This document shows positions 62,828 through 64,000 of a stretch of 64,000 nt of DNA, piece by piece (position 1 is the stretch's first letter; each line of letters starts with the position of its first letter). Origin of the DNA: Rs1 sp000416275 (GTDB lineage Bacteria > Pseudomonadota > Gammaproteobacteria > Pseudomonadales > Balneatricaceae); assembly GCA_965243635.1 (NCBI GenBank), contig OZ251574.1, positions 3,224,001-3,288,000 on the forward strand. Direction: 5' to 3'. The notes beneath the pieces were generated by a model. It was not told the DNA's origin. It saw only the letters and a program-made list of their open reading frames with translations, and ran no database searches. Both the position numbers and the translations under genes were made by a program.

Positions 62828-63536
62828 CAGCGCTGCTAAAGCTTCCTGAAATTTTCGAGAGTTTTGCATCTTTTAGCACTAGTGTTTGGTTAGTTAACTG
62901 CGCTAAAAATTGCTGATCATGAGATATAATTAACATCGCTTGATCTAAGCTTTGTAACAGCGCCAACAAGGTTGCCTTAGCTTGGCTGTCTAAGGCGTTT
63001 GTTGGCTCATCGAGCAGTAGCACTTTGGGTTGCATTACCAGTACTGAGGCCAAAGTGACCATGCGTTTCTCGCCCCCCGACAGCTCTGAGGCAATCCGCT
63101 CACTGAGATCGAGCAAATTGAGTTGCCGCAGGGTTTGCCGCGCTTTTTGCTGGGCTTGATCTAAGCTAAAACCTTGGTTTAGTGGCCCAAACATCACATC
63201 TTCCAGCACACTGGGACAAAATAGTTGATCGTCTGGATCTTGAAAGACGAAACCTACTTGCTGGCGCAATAGTACAAAATCACTTTCAGATTGCTGAATT
63301 ACCTGCCTGGCAATGATTTTTCCTGACTGCTTGGGGATTAGCCCCACCAACAATTGCAGCAAGGTGGTTTTTCCGGCACCGTTAGCGCCTATCAAGGCAA
63401 TTTTGTCTGTCTCGTGAATACTAAAAGACAGCTGATCTAGGACTATTCCCCGCTTGCAAAAATGATGGGTTAAGCCCTGTACTTCTAACAGACAAACCTT
63501 TTCCTGCTCAGCTGTTGTGGTCAATGTTGCTGTCAA
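62820..63536 (-). CDS. cbiO: Cobalt ECF transporter ATPase CbiO
   Basis: An ABC ATPase of 238 residues. Walker A is ALIGANGAGKTTLLQLL near residue 50, the signature ELSGGEKRMVTLASVL near residue 148, and Walker B KVLLLDEPTNALD. FVFQDPDDQLFCPSVLEDVMFGPLN is typical of CbiO/EcfA. It powers uptake of Co2+ for the corrin ring. It overlaps cbiQ by 4 bp, forming the end of a cbi transporter operon that enters from the right of the window. Confidence 0.94.
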   Translation of the reverse strand: MTATLTTTAEQEKVCLLEVQGLTHHFCKRGIVLDQLSFSIHETDKIALIGANGAGKTTLLQLLVGLIPKQSGKIIARQVIQQSESDFVLLRQQVGFVFQDPDDQLFCPSVLEDVMFGPLNQGFSLDQAQQKARQTLRQLNLLDLSERIASELSGGEKRMVTLASVLVMQPKVLLLDEPTNALDSQAKATLLALLQSLDQAMLIISHDQQFLAQLTNQTLVLKDAKLSKISGSFSSAVI

Positions 63537-64000
63537 TGCTGACTCCCTAAGTTTAAATAGATTAGAGCAAAACTAATGGTGCACATTAAGAGACAGAACC
63601 AATAGTCATGTTGCCGCCACTGCATCGGGTGATAACTGATAAACTGACCATTATAGCCTCGACACTTCATTGCCTTTAAAATTCGCTCTGAGCGCTGCAT
63701 AGACCTGACTAACATCATACCTATAAGATTGCCGATACTTTGCCAGCTGTGCAGATTAAAGCCCATCACAAAACCGCGAGCTCGCATTGAGCGGCGCAGA
63801 CGCTGCAATTCTTCATTGATCACTGACAGGTAGCGCATGGTAAAAAGCAGCAATTGAATCAGTTTATTGGAAACTTTGATCGCCTGTAAAGCACTGCCAA
63901 GTGCACTAGCGGATAAGTTGGAGACGAGTGAAAACAGCATCAGTACCACACTATTGGCTTTTAAAGCGATGATGATCGCCTGTTCAAGTCCCTGCCAACT
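63533..64000 (-). CDS. cbiQ: Cobalt ECF transporter membrane subunit CbiQ (runs off window)
   Basis: The frame is open to the right edge (156 codons visible; reading SWQGLEQAIIIALKANSVV at the edge), so the N-terminal part is missing. RYLSVINEELQRLRRSMRARGF is the conserved coupling motif, followed by a second arginine motif RSMQRSERILKAMKCRGY. The last hydrophobic helix is FCLLMCTISFALIYLNLG. A GTG at 63949 is only an internal codon. CbiM and CbiN are expected beyond the edge. Confidence 0.92.
   Translation of the reverse strand, partial: SWQGLEQAIIIALKANSVVLMLFSLVSNLSASALGSALQAIKVSNKLIQLLLFTMRYLSVINEELQRLRRSMRARGFVMGFNLHSWQSIGNLIGMMLVRSMQRSERILKAMKCRGYNGQFISYHPMQWRQHDYWFCLLMCTISFALIYLNLGSQH

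Overview
The window looks like chromosomal DNA of a free-living, probably aquatic gammaproteobacterium. Supporting this are the tRNA-Gly(GCC)/Cys(GCA)/Leu(UAA) cluster in the order known from Escherichia coli, YajQ, AmpG and DegS-type genes, a CobN-dependent cobalamin operon, a phenylacetate (paa) cluster and a CRISPR system of the Shewanella-type I-F variant. I cannot name the genus. The base composition is moderate and the intergenic DNA is full of small inverted-repeat elements.

Layout. (1) 1-14706: one long minus-strand cobalamin operon. It starts at a cobalamin riboswitch (14591-14706) and reads chlID, cobO, cobB, cbiD, cobK, cobH, cobL, cobI, cbiG/cobE, cobJ, cobM, cobW, cobN; cobN runs off the left edge. 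The set mixes late-cobalt-insertion markers (CobN, ChlID) with CbiD and a CbiG. (2) 15310-25354: housekeeping genes (ampG, yajQ, panE, a PduO-type adenosyltransferase, a SEC-C protein, a Nif3-family protein, a DegS-type protease), interrupted by the first of three near-identical 1947-bp IS66-family elements. (3) 25387-29556: a pile-up of broken DNA: the tail of a Fis-type activator, an IS1380-type remnant, a truncated MITE, IS66 copy 2 and an IS4-family element. (4) 30009-36888: selU and a fused NADH-dehydrogenase-like/SelD gene for selenium metabolism, then two GGDEF-type signalling genes. (5) 37285-43242: remnants and a CRISPR array of 50 repeats, split into 12 and 38 by an IS91-type element that carries a tyrosine recombinase. 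(6) 43243-52651: a minimal type I-F2 (I-Fv) cas operon (cas1, cas2, cas3, cas7fv, cas5fv, cas6f, no large subunit) beside a WYL-domain regulator. (7) 53028-59910: phenylacetate catabolism genes paaJ, paaI, paaG, paaY, paaZ, paaK. (8) 60125-64000: an NTF2-like protein, three tRNAs with two tandem tRNA-Leu pseudogenes, a DUF1989 protein, and cbiO/cbiQ of a cobalt transporter running off the right edge.

The most interesting part is the CRISPR locus. Its Cas proteins match the known compact I-F variant of Shewanella putrefaciens, but it has been hit at least twice by mobile DNA. IS66 copy 3 sits inside cas3 between perfect 8-bp duplications, so that its exact removal would restore the reading frame. 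The IS91-type element appears to sit inside one spacer: the two outer fragments add up to exactly one 32-nt spacer. In addition, cas2 and the cas3 HD domain, usually one polypeptide in I-F systems, lie in different frames across an A6 run. Interference is therefore probably off, while crRNA and Cascade genes look intact.

A second theme is short mobile repeats. One family has 16-bp ends and 5-bp target duplications, with members from 204 bp down to 47 bp. A second family of 71-160 bp with CCTGAATC ends is scattered through the intergenic regions.
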